A stretch of DNA of 64,000 nucleotides from Streptococcus sp. 29892 (GCF_032594935.1 NZ_CP118734.1:1-64000); one strand, 5' to 3'; numbered from the stretch's first letter, positions 34,515 through 48,510 are shown. Program-made: numbers and translations. The notes: a model not told the origin generated them from the letters alone.

Positions 34515-35537
34515 ATGACAAATAAAAATGCATATGCCCAATCGGGTGTTGACGTCGAAGCTGGCTACGAAGTGGTTGAGCGGATTAAGAAACACGTTGC
34601 TCGGACAGAACGTTTGGGTGTTATGGGAGCTCTCGGTGGCTTTGGTGGTATGTTTGACCTGACCAAGCTGGATGTCAAAGAGCCAGTCTTGGTATCTGGG
34701 ACAGACGGTGTCGGCACCAAGCTCATGCTAGCTATCCAGTACGACAAACATGATACCATTGGTCAGGATTGTGTGGCCATGTGTGTCAACGACATCATCG
34801 CTGCAGGAGCGGAGCCACTTTACTTCCTCGACTACATAGCGACTGGAAAAAATGAGCCAGCCAAGCTGGAGCAGGTGGTTGCAGGTGTTGCGGAAGGCTG
34901 TGTCCAAGCTGGTTGCGGTCTGATTGGTGGTGAAACGGCTGAAATGCCTGGAATGTACGGCGAGGATGACTATGACCTGGCTGGCTTTGCAGTCGGTATT
35001 GCGGAGAAGTCTCAGATTATTGACGGCAGTAAGGTCCAGGAGGGCGATATTCTCCTCGGCTTGGCCTCAAGCGGCATCCACTCCAACGGCTATTCCCTAG
35101 TCCGTCGTGTTTTTGCGGATGTTTCTGGCGACGCTCTGTTGCCAGAGCTCAATGGCAGAGCTCTTAAGGAAGTCCTTCTAGAGCCTACCCGTATCTATGT
35201 CCAGCAGGTGTTGCCTTTGGTAAAAGCAGGGCTGGTCAACGGCATTGCCCATATCACAGGCGGTGGCTTTATCGAAAATATTCCCCGTATGTTTGCTGAT
35301 AATCTTGCAGCTGAGATTGAAGAAGATAAGATTCCAGTCCTTCCAATCTTCACAGCCCTTGAAAAATATGGCAACATCAAACATGAAGAAATGTTTGAAA
35401 TCTTCAATATGGGTATCGGTCTGGTACTAGCTGTCAGTCCAGAGCAGGTGGAGAAAGTCCGTGAATTGGTAGGCGAAGAAGTCTATGAAATCGGCCGCAT
35501 TATCACTAAGGAAGACAAGAGCGTGGTCATCAAATGA
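34515..35537 (+). CDS. purM: Phosphoribosylformylglycinamidine cyclo-ligase
   Basis: AIR synthetase. The N-terminal YAQSGVD, the [13 protein letters not shown]-binding stretch and [11 protein letters not shown] are diagnostic. 340 residues. AGAAAGGA precedes the ATG. It overlaps purN by four bases (ATGA). Confidence 0.98.
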   Translation: MTNKNAYAQSGVDVEAGYEVVERIKKHVARTERLGVMGALGGFGGMFDLTKLDVKEPVLVSGTDGVGTKLMLAIQYDKHDTIGQDCVAMCVNDIIAAGAEPLYFLDYIATGKNEPAKLEQVVAGVAEGCVQAGCGLIGGETAEMPGMYGEDDYDLAGFAVGIAEKSQIIDGSKVQEGDILLGLASSGIHSNGYSLVRRVFADVSGDALLPELNGRALKEVLLEPTRIYVQQVLPLVKAGLVNGIAHITGGGFIENIPRMFADNLAAEIEEDKIPVLPIFTALEKYGNIKHEEMFEIFNMGIGLVLAVSPEQVEKVRELVGEEVYEIGRIITKEDKSVVIK

Positions 35538-36085
35538 AACGAATAGCTGTTTTTGCCAGTGGGTCTGGTTCTAATTTTCAAGTCATCGCAGAGCAGTTTG
35601 AAGTAGCCTTCCTCTTTTCAGACCACAGAAATGCCTATGTCCTGGAACGGGCTGAAAAACTTGGTGTGCCAGTCTTTACTTTTGAATTAAAAGAGTTCGC
35701 CGATAAGCAGGCTTACGAAGAAACCCTCATCCAACTCTTAGACCAGCACCAGATTGACTTGGTGGTCTTGGCAGGCTATATGAAGATTGTTGGTCCGACC
35801 TTGCTGGCTCAGTACGAAGGTCGTATCATCAATATTCACCCGGCTTATCTGCCTGAATTTCCAGGGGCTCACGGGATTGAAGACGCTTGGAATGCAGGTG
35901 TGGCAGAAAGTGGTGTGACAGTTCACTGGGTTGACAGCGGCATTGACACAGGACAAATTATCAAACAAGTCCGAGTACCCCGATTGGCCGATGACACATT
36001 GGAAGCCTTTGAAGCAAGAATACATGAAGCGGAGTACCAACTCTATCCAGCAGTTTTGGAGGAGTTAGGGGCAGTGAAAAAATAA
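35534..36085 (+). CDS. purN: Phosphoribosylglycinamide formyltransferase
   Basis: Transfers formyl from 10-formyl-THF to GAR. The sequence shows [10 protein letters not shown], the catalytic [15 protein letters not shown] region (Asn and His) and VDSGIDTG with the catalytic aspartate. 183 residues. Coupled to purM. Confidence 0.97.
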   Translation: MKRIAVFASGSGSNFQVIAEQFEVAFLFSDHRNAYVLERAEKLGVPVFTFELKEFADKQAYEETLIQLLDQHQIDLVVLAGYMKIVGPTLLAQYEGRIINIHPAYLPEFPGAHGIEDAWNAGVAESGVTVHWVDSGIDTGQIIKQVRVPRLADDTLEAFEARIHEAEYQLYPAVLEELGAVKK

Positions 36086-36094
36086 GGAGAAATC

Positions 36095-39320
<3,226 letters not shown>

Positions 39321-39343
<23 letters not shown>

Positions 39344-40247
39344 TTGGTTTGAAACTTTTACAGATACGGTTGCTGATTGGAAATACTATGTTGACTTTAC
39401 AAAGGTTTTTAATAATATGAACGACCTGTATTTGAGAACTAATTTGAATATCTTGAATACGTTGGTAGGGAGTAAACAAATTCGAGAAGATTTTATCGCA
39501 ATATGTGAAAAGTATCCAGATGTGTTAACTATCATACCAATTCTTTTGGCTATACGTTTGGAATCTAAAGGCCGAGGAAAAAATCGTAAACCAATTGCTT
39601 TACCTATTCGCGAGTATGGGGACGATGCTATAATAAGCTACGATTTTGATTTTTATTCTCCTAACTATACCATAGAGAATTATGCAGATTTGCTAGAGAA
39701 TACAGGTGTTTTTGAACTACTGCAATCACATCTAGTTAAAAACTTACAGGACTATGTTTACGGTGTAGAAGTCGGGTTAGATTCAAATGGTCGTAAAAAT
39801 AGAATGGGTAAGATAATGGAAGCTTTGGTTGAAAGAGAACTTTGGAATGCAGGACTAAAAGAAAAAACGGACTACTATAAACAAATAAGTACTAAGCAAA
39901 TTGAATCACTATTTCATATTGATTTAAGTGCCATAACGAATAATGGTAAAAATCATAAGAAATTCGATTTTGCAATTCACGCAAATGGTCAATTGTATTT
40001 AACGGAAGTAAATTTCTATTCTAAATCAGGGTCAAAACCAAATGAAACCACACGTTCATATGAAAATTTAGCAGAAAAACTTACTGAAATTTCGAATGTT
40101 CATTTTGTTTGGATAACAGATGGTGAAGGTTGGCAAAGGTCTAAATCTAATTTAGAGGAGGCATTTGAAAGAATACCAAGATTGTACAATCTCCATGATA
40201 TTCGGAATAAAAATATTAAAGAGTTATTAGAAATGGAGATGGACTAA
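39321..40247 (+). CDS. DpnII-like type II restriction endonuclease (first)
   Basis: 308 residues, cuts unmethylated GATC by homology to DpnII (DpnB). Shared blocks are TDTVADWKYYVDF near the start, DYVYGVEVGLDSNGRKNR in the middle, and FDFAIHANGQLYLTEVNFYSKSGSK with the D...E-x-N catalytic spacing, then WITDGEGW. It overlaps the methylase end by 23 bases and abuts the second endonuclease (the last base of its stop is the A of the next ATG). Confidence 0.9.
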
Positions 40248-41152
40248 TGAATTTGCAAGCTTATATAAATTTATCTTCTGAAGAACGCTTAAAAATATTT
40301 TTAAGTACTTTATCAGTTACTAATCGAACGCCAGATTACTATGTCAATTGGTCTAAGGTTGCACGAGAAACAAAAAAATATGAGTTAGAATTAAATACTT
40401 TGAATTATTTAATTGGTAAAGATGATATATACAACGAAGCGTTGCAACTTTTTAATAAACAACCAAATTTATTAAAAGCTATACCAAGTTTGATTGCAAG
40501 TCGTGATAAAACACTGGATATTTTATCAATTGATGCCGATGATAATATGAGTTTTGATAACTTAGATTTTGCAAAAATTGATGAGGATAGAATTGTAGAT
40601 TATACTAACTTTGTAGAAGCAACAGGATTATTAGATTTTTTGCAAAAGAAAGCCAATCGCTCTCTAGTGGACTACGTTTATGGAGTAGAGGCGGGACTTG
40701 ACAGTAATGCTCGTAAGAATAGAAGCGGAACTACCATGGAGGGGATTTTAGAGCGAACAGTAGCACATGTCTGTAAAGAATATGGATTGGAGTTTAAGGC
40801 ACAAGCAACAGCTCCATTTATAAAGGATAATTGGGGGATTGAGGTCCCTGTTGATAAGTCGGAACGCCGATTTGATGTTGCTGTATTTTCAAAAGATAAA
40901 CATAAAGTATGGTTAATTGAAACGAATTATTATGGTGGAGGCGGTAGTAAGTTAAAGGCTGTAGCTGGAGAATTTACAGAATTAAGCCAATTTGTAACAA
41001 AATCGGTAGATGATGTGAATTTTGTTTGGGTAACGGATGGTCAGGGATGGAAGACTGCCCATCTTCCTTTAGCAGAAGCATTTGGTCATATAACCCATGT
41101 CTTCAATCTCGACATGCTAAAACAAGGTTACTTATATGATTTGTTTAGATAA
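40247..41152 (+). CDS. DpnII/MboI-family restriction endonuclease (second)
   Basis: 301 residues. It shares the family blocks DYVYGVEAGLDSNARKNRSG, RRFDVAVFSKDKHKVWLIETNYYGGGGSK and WVTDGQGW, but is clearly divergent from the first endonuclease, especially in the N-terminal 120 residues, and looks nearer to the LlaDCHI/MboI branch. Two endonucleases of the same specificity in one cassette matches S. suis SsuDAT1I. Both nuclease motifs look intact. Confidence 0.88.
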   Translation: MNLQAYINLSSEERLKIFLSTLSVTNRTPDYYVNWSKVARETKKYELELNTLNYLIGKDDIYNEALQLFNKQPNLLKAIPSLIASRDKTLDILSIDADDNMSFDNLDFAKIDEDRIVDYTNFVEATGLLDFLQKKANRSLVDYVYGVEAGLDSNARKNRSGTTMEGILERTVAHVCKEYGLEFKAQATAPFIKDNWGIEVPVDKSERRFDVAVFSKDKHKVWLIETNYYGGGGSKLKAVAGEFTELSQFVTKSVDDVNFVWVTDGQGWKTAHLPLAEAFGHITHVFNLDMLKQGYLYDLFR

Positions 41153-41160
41153 TCAAATTT

Positions 41161-41182
41161 GCTCACCTTGTGTGAGCTTTTT
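41161..41182 (+). terminator. Terminator of the restriction-modification cassette
   Basis: GCTCAC/GTGAGC stem with T run. Confidence 0.85.
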
Positions 41183-41184
41183 CC

Positions 41185-41197
41185 ATTCCCGAACGTT
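41185..41197 (+). promoter_or_regulatory. Candidate PurR box upstream of purD
   Basis: ATTCCCGAACGTT matches 11 of 13 positions of AWWWCCGAACWWT, the PurBox of lactococcal and bacillar PurR. An extended -10 (TTTGCTATACT, 41229-41239) follows. Confidence 0.5.
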
Positions 41198-41272
41198 TCC
41201 TTGTTCTTTCTATCAAAAACCGTCTATTTTTGCTATACTGTTTATAGAAAATCCGTTTTTGAGGTGTGAAAA

Positions 41273-42538
41273 ATGAAACTTTTGGTCGTTGGGTCTGGTG
41301 GTCGTGAACATGCTATTGCAAAGAAATTGTTAGAGTCTGATCAGGTAGAGCAGGTCTTTGTTGCTCCTGGTAATGACGGAATGACCTTGGACGGTATCGA
41401 GTTGGTCAACATCGGAATTTCCGAACATTCCGCTCTCATCAACTTTGCCAAGGAAAATGATATTGCTTGGACTTTTGTTGGTCCAGATGATGCTTTGGCA
41501 GCAGGTATCGTTGATGATTTTGAACAGGCTGGGCTAAAAGCTTTTGGCCCGAGTCGTCTCGCCGCGGAGCTGGAGTGGTCAAAAGACTTTGCCAAACAAA
41601 TCATGGTCAAATACGGCATTCCAACAGCAGCCTTTGGCACATTTTCCAACTTCGAAGAAGCCAAAGCCTACATCGAAGAGCAGGGGGCTCCAATCGTGGT
41701 CAAGGCGGACGGCTTGGCACTGGGCAAGGGCGTAGTCGTGGCAGAAACCGTCGAGCAGGCGATCGATGCGGCACGGGAGATGCTCTTGGACAACAAGTTC
41801 GGCGACTCGGGTGCCCGCGTGGTCATCGAGGAGTTCTTGGCGGGCGAGGAGTTTTCCCTCTTTGCTCTAGTCAACGGCGACCAGTTCTATATCCTGCCGA
41901 CAGCCCAGGACCACAAGCGTGCCTTTGACGGCGACCAAGGTCCCAACACAGGCGGTATGGGGGCTTACGCTCCTGTTCCCCACCTGCCTCAAAGCGTGGT
42001 AGATACAGCGGTTGACACCATTGTCAAGCCTATTCTGGACGGCATGATTGCGGAGGGGCGGTCTTATATGGGCGTGCTCTATGCTGGTTTGATTCTGACC
42101 GACCAAGGTCCCAAGGTTATCGAGTTCAACGCTCGATTTGGTGACCCAGAAACCCAGATTATCCTGCCTCGCCTGACCTCTGACTTTGCTCAGAATATCG
42201 ACGATATCCTCCACATACGCCCGACCCAGCTGACTTGGCTGGATAGTGGCGTAACCCTCGGTGTGGTCGTGGCTTCAAACGGCTACCCACTGGACTACGA
42301 AAAAGGCGTAGAGTTGCCAGCGAAGACTGAAGGAGACATCACAACCTACTATGCTGGGGCTCGTTTTGCGGAAAATAGCAGAGCACTGCTCTCAAACGGC
42401 GGTCGGGTCTATATGTTGGTCACCACAGCAGACACCGTCCAAGAAGCCCAGGAAAAAATTTACTCGGAGCTGAAAAATCAAGATACGTCAGGCTTCTTTT
42501 ATCGGACGGATATTGGAGGAAAAGCAATTGGAAAATAA
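41273..42538 (+). CDS. purD: Phosphoribosylamine-glycine ligase
   Basis: GAR synthetase, an ATP-grasp enzyme: VVGSGGREHAIA at the start, KADGLALGKGVVVA, GGMGAYAP and IEFNARFGDPE. 421 residues. Base composition becomes GC-richer than in the cassette before it. Preceded by its own promoter. A GGTGTG-type ribosome site is present. Confidence 0.97.
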   Translation: MKLLVVGSGGREHAIAKKLLESDQVEQVFVAPGNDGMTLDGIELVNIGISEHSALINFAKENDIAWTFVGPDDALAAGIVDDFEQAGLKAFGPSRLAAELEWSKDFAKQIMVKYGIPTAAFGTFSNFEEAKAYIEEQGAPIVVKADGLALGKGVVVAETVEQAIDAAREMLLDNKFGDSGARVVIEEFLAGEEFSLFALVNGDQFYILPTAQDHKRAFDGDQGPNTGGMGAYAPVPHLPQSVVDTAVDTIVKPILDGMIAEGRSYMGVLYAGLILTDQGPKVIEFNARFGDPETQIILPRLTSDFAQNIDDILHIRPTQLTWLDSGVTLGVVVASNGYPLDYEKGVELPAKTEGDITTYYAGARFAENSRALLSNGGRVYMLVTTADTVQEAQEKIYSELKNQDTSGFFYRTDIGGKAIGK

Positions 42539-42974
42539 GCAAACCTGTGTCTTAGTCAGTGCCTGCTTGCTTGGAGAAAATTGCAAGTACAACGGCGGAA
42601 ATAATTACAATCAAGCAGTTGTTGATGCTGTATCGGATAAGCAAGTTCTATCGGTTTGTCCAGAGGTTGCAGGCGGCCTTCCCACTCCAAGAGAGCCAGT
42701 CGAAATTGTGGACGGAAGTGTACGAGATGTGAGCGGAACATCTTATGACAAAGCATTTCAACAAGGCATTGCTAGAACGCTTGAAAGACTAGAAGGACAA
42801 GAGATAGAAATGGCCATTCTACAATCTAGAAGTCCGTCCTGTGGTGTCAAGCAGGTTTACGACGGTACCTTTTCAGGACAAAAAGTTGCAGGTAGCGGTT
42901 TATTTGCCCAAGCCTTGAAAGAAAGAGGCTATCAGGTAGTAGATGCAGAAGATATAAACGAGGTAACATCATGA
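42528..42974 (+). CDS. DUF523 family protein (TudS-like thiouracil desulfurase fold)
   Basis: About 148 residues with the family blocks [28 protein letters not shown] and SRSPSCG. The three cysteine sites match those that hold a [4Fe-4S] cluster in TudS (thiouracil desulfurase). There is no ATG nearby; TTG at 42528 is eight bases after GGAGGA (42515-42520) and is the likely start, overlapping purD. It overlaps purE by four bases. A role in sulfur removal from thiolated nucleobases is plausible; not proven here. Confidence 0.82.
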   Translation: MENKQTCVLVSACLLGENCKYNGGNNYNQAVVDAVSDKQVLSVCPEVAGGLPTPREPVEIVDGSVRDVSGTSYDKAFQQGIARTLERLEGQEIEMAILQSRSPSCGVKQVYDGTFSGQKVAGSGLFAQALKERGYQVVDAEDINEVTS

Positions 42975-43459
42975 AACCAATCATTTCCATCATCATGGGC
43001 TCTAGTTCCGACTGGAAAACCATGAAAAAAGCAGCCGATGTGCTGGACAAATTTGGCGTAGCCTATGAAAAGAAAGTGGTCTCTGCCCACCGCACACCAG
43101 ACCTCATGTTCCGTCACGCCGAGGAAGCGCGTGGCCGTGGCATCAAGGTCATCATCGCAGGAGCGGGCGGTGCGGCTCATTTGCCAGGTATGGTAGCAGC
43201 TAAGACCACCCTGCCTGTCATCGGTGTCCCTGTCCAATCTCGTGCCCTCAGCGGTGTGGATTCCCTCTATTCTATCGTGCAAATGCCGGGTGGTGTGCCT
43301 GTTGCGACTATGGCGATTGGTGAAGCAGGTGCAACCAACGCAGCCCTGACAGCTCTCCGCATTCTCTCCATTGAAGACCAAACCATTGCAGCTCAGCTGG
43401 CAGAATTTGCCAAGGAACAGGAAAAAATTGCGGAGGCGATGACAGATGACCTCATCTAA
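42971..43459 (+). CDS. purE: N5-CAIR mutase, catalytic subunit
   Basis: Class I Pur[23 protein letters not shown] and [11 protein letters not shown]. 162 residues. Converts N5-CAIR from PurK into CAIR. Overlaps the genes on both sides. Confidence 0.97.
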   Translation: MKPIISIIMGSSSDWKTMKKAADVLDKFGVAYEKKVVSAHRTPDLMFRHAEEARGRGIKVIIAGAGGAAHLPGMVAAKTTLPVIGVPVQSRALSGVDSLYSIVQMPGGVPVATMAIGEAGATNAALTALRILSIEDQTIAAQLAEFAKEQEKIAEAMTDDLI

Positions 43460-44510
43460 GACAATCGGAATCATCGGCGGCGGTCAGCTGGGTCAGATGA
43501 TGGCTATTTCGGCTATTTACATGGGGAACAAGGTAATCACGCTGGATCCTGCGGCGGACTGCCCAGCCTCCAAGGTGAGCGAGGTTATCGTCGCTCCCTA
43601 TCACGATGTGGCGGCCCTCAAACAGCTGGCGGAGCGGTGCCATGTCCTGACCTACGAGTTTGAAAATGTCGATGCCGACGGACTGGACGCGGTCATCAAG
43701 GACGGTCAGCTCCCTCAGGGGACAGATCTCCTCCGCATTTCCCAGAACCGCATTTTTGAGAAGGATTTTTTGGCAAAAAAAGCTGGCGTGCAAGTCGCCC
43801 CCTATAAAGTCATCACTTCTAGCCTAGACCTAGAAGGACTGGACCTCAGCAAAAACTACGTCTTAAAGACAGCCACTGGGGGTTATGATGGACATGGTCA
43901 GAAGGTTATTCGAGAAGAGGCGGACTTGGTAGAGGCTAGTCAGTTAGCTAACTCTGCCGAGTGTGTTTTGGAAGAGTTTGTGAATTTTGACCTGGAAATC
44001 TCCGTCCTTGTGTCTGGCAATGGCTCCGACTACACCGCCTTTCCTGTGCAGGAAAATATCCACCGCAATAATATTCTTTACAAAACCATCGTGCCTGCAC
44101 GTATTTCAGATCAACTTGCTGAAAAAGCCAAAACCATGGCCCTGCAAATTGCAGACAGACTCCATTTGGCAGGCACCCTTTGCGTTGAAATGTTTGTGGC
44201 AGGTCAGGATATTCTGGTCAATGAAATCGCTCCTCGCCCGCACAACTCAGGACATTACTCTATCGAAGCCTGTGATTTTTCACAGTTTGACACCCATATC
44301 CGAGGCATTCTAGGGGAGCCTCTCCCCCCTATCCGCCTGCTCTCTCCAGCTGTCATGATTAACGTCCTCGGACAAGATATGGAAGCAGTCCAAATCTTTC
44401 TTCAAGAAAACCCTACCGCCCATCCCCACTTTTATGGTAAACTAGAAGCAAAGCACAATCGCAAAATGGGACACGTGACGGTGTTGGGGGAGGGTTGTGA
44501 TAGTGTGTAA
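43446..44510 (+). CDS. purK: N5-carboxyaminoimidazole ribonucleotide synthetase
   Basis: ATP-grasp carboxylase with [24 protein letters not shown] and [14 protein letters not shown]. 354 residues, slightly short but complete. Overlaps purE. In many streptococci purB follows soon after; here a two-gene AT-rich cassette lies between. Confidence 0.97.
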   Translation: MTSSKTIGIIGGGQLGQMMAISAIYMGNKVITLDPAADCPASKVSEVIVAPYHDVAALKQLAERCHVLTYEFENVDADGLDAVIKDGQLPQGTDLLRISQNRIFEKDFLAKKAGVQVAPYKVITSSLDLEGLDLSKNYVLKTATGGYDGHGQKVIREEADLVEASQLANSAECVLEEFVNFDLEISVLVSGNGSDYTAFPVQENIHRNNILYKTIVPARISDQLAEKAKTMALQIADRLHLAGTLCVEMFVAGQDILVNEIAPRPHNSGHYSIEACDFSQFDTHIRGILGEPLPPIRLLSPAVMINVLGQDMEAVQIFLQENPTAHPHFYGKLEAKHNRKMGHVTVLGEGCDSV

Positions 44511-44558
44511 GATGGTGAAAATTCACTTAAAATTATTAAATATTATGGTGGTGTAAAT

Positions 44559-45653
44559 ATGAGTCGACGCATATCTGAACTTTTAACTAAGGATAAAATA
44601 AAAAATATTTTGAATTCACCGGTCACTGAAAAAGTTGATTTTCGAATTGTTACAGAGCAAGCAAGGTATCCGCTAAATAATGTAAAAGAAATTTTTCAAA
44701 GCTACGATTTAGATCCTTATTATCAAAGGAACATAGTTTGGCAAAACTCAAAAAAATCGAAGCTGATTGAGAGTTTTATAATTAATATTCCAATTCCCCC
44801 AATTTTTTTATTCGAATATGATTATGGTAAGTATGAAATTATGGACGGAAAACAAAGGATTTCAACAATTATTTCATTTTTAGACGATGAATTTGCATTG
44901 GAATCTTTAGAATTTTTTCCTGAGTATGAAGGGATGAACTTTTCAAATCTACCAGCAAAGATTCAAGATATGATAACAAGAAGATATATTTCTGCAACAA
45001 TATTATTAAGTGAATCAACAAAAAATGAATTTGAAAAAGAAAATATGAGGAGGTTGGTGTTTGAAAGATTAAATACTGGTGGGTTGGCATTAAATAAGCA
45101 AGAAGTCAGAAATGCATTGTATACTGGTAAATTTAATGACTTAATAAATCGTTTAGCTGAAAATAATATTTTTAAAGAACTTTGGTCGCCTGCTAAAAAA
45201 GATGAGTATAATAATAGGTTAGAATATTCAGAGAAAGTAGTGCGTTTCTTTGCATATTATAGCGCTATAAATGGGGATATTACTCCTATTTCAACATCAA
45301 AACTTTTAGATTTGTATATGGAAGCGTCAAAAGATTGGACAGAGAGTGATATTGCTGAATTGGAGGGATTTTTTATTGCAGTGATAACAACTGTAAAAAG
45401 ATTATTTGGTAAAAAAGCTTTTAGGTCAAGCCTAAGTAAAAGCAAAGCAGAGAATATGGTTTATGATAGTACAATGCTTTTTGTTGCAAATGAACTGGAT
45501 CGACTAGAAAGTTTAACTGATTTAATGTTTGAAGAAAGTAAATTTTCTATCATTAAAGAAAATAAAAGTGACTTTAATGGAAAGTATACTGCAATTTCAA
45601 ATGTAAAATCTAGAGTAGATATTTTTAAAAGGAAACTATTGGAAAATGAATAG
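44559..45653 (+). CDS. DUF262 (GmrS-N/ParB-like) domain protein, probable defence factor
   Basis: 364 residues. The DUF262 signature is clear: DPYYQRNIVW (Y54-R57) followed by the nucleotide/nuclease motif DGKQR at 96-100, and FERLNTGGLALNKQEVRNAL from residue 168. DUF262 is the N-terminal, ParB-like NTPase/nuclease fold of type IV enzymes such as GmrSD. The C-terminal HNH/DUF1524 nuclease of full GmrSD is absent. It is strongly AT-rich and overlaps the HEPN gene by eight bases, so the two work together. A role in phage defence is inferred. Confidence 0.85.
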   Translation: MSRRISELLTKDKIKNILNSPVTEKVDFRIVTEQARYPLNNVKEIFQSYDLDPYYQRNIVWQNSKKSKLIESFIINIPIPPIFLFEYDYGKYEIMDGKQRISTIISFLDDEFALESLEFFPEYEGMNFSNLPAKIQDMITRRYISATILLSESTKNEFEKENMRRLVFERLNTGGLALNKQEVRNALYTGKFNDLINRLAENNIFKELWSPAKKDEYNNRLEYSEKVVRFFAYYSAINGDITPISTSKLLDLYMEASKDWTESDIAELEGFFIAVITTVKRLFGKKAFRSSLSKSKAENMVYDSTMLFVANELDRLESLTDLMFEESKFSIIKENKSDFNGKYTAISNVKSRVDIFKRKLLENE

Positions 45654-46965
45654 TTTTATTCTGAGTGATAATTTTTATAAAAATATCAACAAATTCAAGG
45701 ATATTATTGATGTAGTTGAACAGAAGAATTTTATGAAGGAAACATTACAGAAAAATTTTATTATTACTCTATATACCATTTGGGAAAATGAATCAAAAGG
45801 TATTCTTTTTGATCATCTAGAAGAAAAGAATGAGATAATTTTTGATAATAATTTTACAGCTGTATTTTATAAGACGATTCTTAATTCAACACAATATGTC
45901 AAGGAAGAGTATATTAAATCTATTGCAAATTGGGAATTATCTATAAAAAAAGATTATTATTTTGCAAGTAATAATCTGTGGTTTAATAATTTAATTGATT
46001 TGATAAAAAGATTATATCCGGAAGCGTCAAGTGAGGAACTTCTTAAGATGAGTAACTCATTTCCCAGAATGCAACGATGCATCGAAAATTTGGAGACAGG
46101 TTCTATATCAAAATATTCAAAAAAAGGAGAGAATCCAAATGGTTTTGAAGGATATATAGATAGTTTAGTAGATAAGAGAAATAGTTTAGCACACTCAGGA
46201 GAATGTGATGAGTATGTAAATATAGATAATATGGGCGAATTTTTTCATTTTATTGATTGTGCGTTAATACTAGTTTATCAGTATCTCAATAATTTATACG
46301 TTAAAAGACTTATAAATGGTAAAATACTTGTTAAACTTAAAAATATTTATGAGATAGCTTTTCCAGAAGCAACTGCTAGAGTTGATTTTAATTCAGAACA
46401 AGTTGATTTCATGAACGAATATAAGATTCTAAAATCCAAATGGTTCATCAATAATAATGGTGAATACCCCATAGAGATACTTGAAATAAGAGATGAAGTA
46501 AGACAAACGATTTCAGAGTTGCCTTCAAATGGTCATGTTATTTTGAGAATAAAAAGCGAGAGCATTCAGTTTGAAGAAGAAAAGGAATACAATCTTTACA
46601 ATTTAAGTGGACATACTGATATTTCCAATGTATTTTTGGAGTCTGATTTTGAGAAAGATGGAATTATTGAGGTAAATTTCGACTTAAATCAGGTTAATCT
46701 TTGGAATAATAATACAAATGATGATTTTGCAAAGCATTGGTACATTGAACATGATGAGTTAATTTACCCAATAGAAATACTTGAAATAAGAAATGAAGAA
46801 AGCCAAACGATTTCAGAGTTACCTCCAAATGGTCATGTTACTTTGAAAATAAAAAGTGAGTATATAGATGTCAAAAGGAATAAGAAGTATAAGATTTTTA
46901 ATTTATACTATTTTGATAGATTAGAAAATATTCACACAGAAAAATCACTATTGTTTAAAATTTAG
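45646..46965 (+). CDS. HEPN-domain protein (MAE_28990/MAE_18760-like), probable RNase partner
   Basis: 439 residues. The N-terminal about 220 residues are helical and contain RNSLAH (R178-H183), the R-x4-H motif of HEPN ribonucleases, in the context [12 protein letters not shown]. The C-terminal part holds two beta-rich copies (about 271-322 and 371-422) exactly 100 residues apart, with shared [16 protein letters not shown] and NGHV segments. HEPN proteins of this group are known next to DUF262 proteins. AT-rich like its partner. The substrate is unknown. Confidence 0.8.
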   Translation: MNSFILSDNFYKNINKFKDIIDVVEQKNFMKETLQKNFIITLYTIWENESKGILFDHLEEKNEIIFDNNFTAVFYKTILNSTQYVKEEYIKSIANWELSIKKDYYFASNNLWFNNLIDLIKRLYPEASSEELLKMSNSFPRMQRCIENLETGSISKYSKKGENPNGFEGYIDSLVDKRNSLAHSGECDEYVNIDNMGEFFHFIDCALILVYQYLNNLYVKRLINGKILVKLKNIYEIAFPEATARVDFNSEQVDFMNEYKILKSKWFINNNGEYPIEILEIRDEVRQTISELPSNGHVILRIKSESIQFEEEKEYNLYNLSGHTDISNVFLESDFEKDGIIEVNFDLNQVNLWNNNTNDDFAKHWYIEHDELIYPIEILEIRNEESQTISELPPNGHVTLKIKSEYIDVKRNKKYKIFNLYYFDRLENIHTEKSLLFKI

Positions 46966-47021
46966 AGCTGATAAATTATTTCAAAAATAAAAAATTATAT
47001 TTATATGGAGTAGGAGTACAT

Positions 47022-48314
47022 ATGTTATCACGTTATTCCCGCCCTGAGATGGCGGCTATTTGGAGTGAAGAGAACAAGTACAAGGCTTGGTTGGAGGTGG
47101 AAATCCTCGCAGATGAGGCTTGGGCTGAGTTGGGTGAGATTCCCAAAGAAGATGTGGCCTTGATTCGTGAGAAGGCGACTTTTGACATCGACCGCATTTT
47201 AGAGATTGAAGAGGAAACCCGTCACGATGTGGTGGCTTTCACGCGTGCGGTTTCGGAAAGTCTTGGTGAGGAACGCAAGTGGGTTCACTATGGTTTGACT
47301 TCGACCGATGTGGTGGATACGGCTTACGGCTACCTCTACAAGCAGGCCAACGATATCATCCGTCGTGACCTTGAAAACTTCACCGATATCATCGCCGACA
47401 AGGCGCGTGAGCACAAATATACCATCATGATGGGTCGGACCCACGGTGTTCATGCGGAGCCAACGACCTTCGGTCTTAAATTGGCGACTTGGTATAGCGA
47501 AATGAAACGCAACATGGAGCGTTTTGATGTGGCAGCCAAGGGTGTTGAGGCTGGTAAAATTTCAGGTGCGGTTGGTAACTTTGCCAACATCCCTCCATTT
47601 GTGGAAGAGTATGTTTGTGGCAAATTGGGCATTCGTCCGCAGGAAATTTCGACCCAGGTCCTTCCTCGTGACCTCCACGCAGAATATTTCTCAGCCCTAG
47701 CCCTGATTGCAACGTCTATCGAGCGTATGGCGACAGAGATCCGTGGGCTACAAAAATCTGAACAACGCGAAGTCGAAGAGTATTTCGCCAAAGGCCAAAA
47801 AGGCAGCTCTGCTATGCCCCATAAACGCAACCCTATCGGCTCTGAAAACATGACCGGTCTGGCTCGTGTGGTGCGTGGTCACTTGGTGACGGCTTTTGAG
47901 AATGTGGCTCTCTGGCACGAACGCGATATTTCCCACTCGTCAGCAGAGCGGATTATCACGCCGGATACGACCATTCTCATCAACTATATGCTCAATCGTT
48001 TTGGCAATATTGTTAAGAATTTGACGGTCTTCCCTGAGAATATGAAACGCAATATGGAGTCGACTTTTGGCTTGATTTACAGTCAGCGTGTTATGCTCAA
48101 ATTGATTGAAAAAGGTATGACCCGTGAGGAAGCCTATGATTTGGTGCAACCAAAAACTGCGCAGTCATGGGATAATCAAGTGGACTTCAAGCCCCTTCTC
48201 GAAGCAGATGAGCGCGTGACAGCTAAACTCAGCCAGGAAGAAATCGATGAACTCTTCAACCCAGACTACTATGCGAAGCGGGTTGATGACATTTTTGAAC
48301 GACTTGGGTTATAA
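47022..48314 (+). CDS. purB: Adenylosuccinate lyase
   Basis: Cleaves SAICAR and adenylosuccinate to release fumarate. LTSTDVVDT and the signature loop [11 protein letters not shown] are present. 430 residues. GGAGTAGGAG lies before the ATG. It returns to the GC level of the other pur genes. Its promoter is not obvious; the 56-base gap before it is AT-rich. Confidence 0.98.
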   Translation: MLSRYSRPEMAAIWSEENKYKAWLEVEILADEAWAELGEIPKEDVALIREKATFDIDRILEIEEETRHDVVAFTRAVSESLGEERKWVHYGLTSTDVVDTAYGYLYKQANDIIRRDLENFTDIIADKAREHKYTIMMGRTHGVHAEPTTFGLKLATWYSEMKRNMERFDVAAKGVEAGKISGAVGNFANIPPFVEEYVCGKLGIRPQEISTQVLPRDLHAEYFSALALIATSIERMATEIRGLQKSEQREVEEYFAKGQKGSSAMPHKRNPIGSENMTGLARVVRGHLVTAFENVALWHERDISHSSAERIITPDTTILINYMLNRFGNIVKNLTVFPENMKRNMESTFGLIYSQRVMLKLIEKGMTREEAYDLVQPKTAQSWDNQVDFKPLLEADERVTAKLSQEEIDELFNPDYYAKRVDDIFERLGL

Positions 48315-48322
48315 AAAAATCA

Positions 48323-48352
48323 AAATTCTTTGGATTTTCCAGAGAATTTTTT
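48323..48352 (+). terminator. Terminator after purB
   Basis: AAATTCTTTGGA pairs with TCCAGAGAATTT, followed by T residues; the T run overlaps the next CiaR-type repeat. Confidence 0.8.
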
Positions 48353-48381
48353 AGTTTTCCTTAAGTTTGACGAGTTATACT
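48349..48381 (+). promoter_or_regulatory. CiaR-type promoter of small RNA copy 1
   Basis: TTTTAG-N5-CTTAAG (48349-48365) matches the CiaR direct repeat TTTAAG-N5-TTTAAG with one change per half. TATACT follows after exactly 10 bases, the spacing of CiaR-activated promoters. Confidence 0.7.
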
Positions 48382-48475
48382 TTATCCAAGCTAGAAATAG
48401 CGGATTTCCTTTTCACCTAAAGGTGTCCCTAGCTCTAAGTCGCAAGCGACAAGAGCTAGGTATCATATAATCTCC
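48349..48475 (+). repeat. 127-bp direct repeat, copy A (small-RNA gene with promoter)
   Basis: Identical to 49873-49999 except one T/C difference at 48358. The two copies flank the MerR gene. Downstream of the repeat the terminators differ. Confidence 0.95.
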
Positions 48476-48510
48476 AGAAAACAGTCAGCAAGAATTAGCT
48501 GACTGTTTTT
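48388..48510 (+). ncRNA. Probable csRNA (CiaR-dependent small RNA), copy 1
   Basis: About 123 nt from the expected start to the T run. It folds into GCTA-GAAA-TAGC, a CACCT/AGGTG hairpin and a longer CCTAGCTCT/AGAGCTAGG stem. It has CU-rich anti-Shine-Dalgarno stretches (TTTCCTTTTCACCT, AATCTCC), and ends at an AAACAGTCAGC/GCTGACTGTTT terminator (48479-48510). The first 127 bases of the locus (48349-48475) recur at 49873-49999 with one mismatch. Confidence 0.72.

Noticed and set aside
48398..48410. GCTAGAAATAGC resembling the artificial loop of a Cas9 guide RNA
   Set aside because: Only a GAAA tetraloop hairpin. There is no CRISPR array, cas gene or anti-repeat in the window, and the csRNA promoter explains the locus better.
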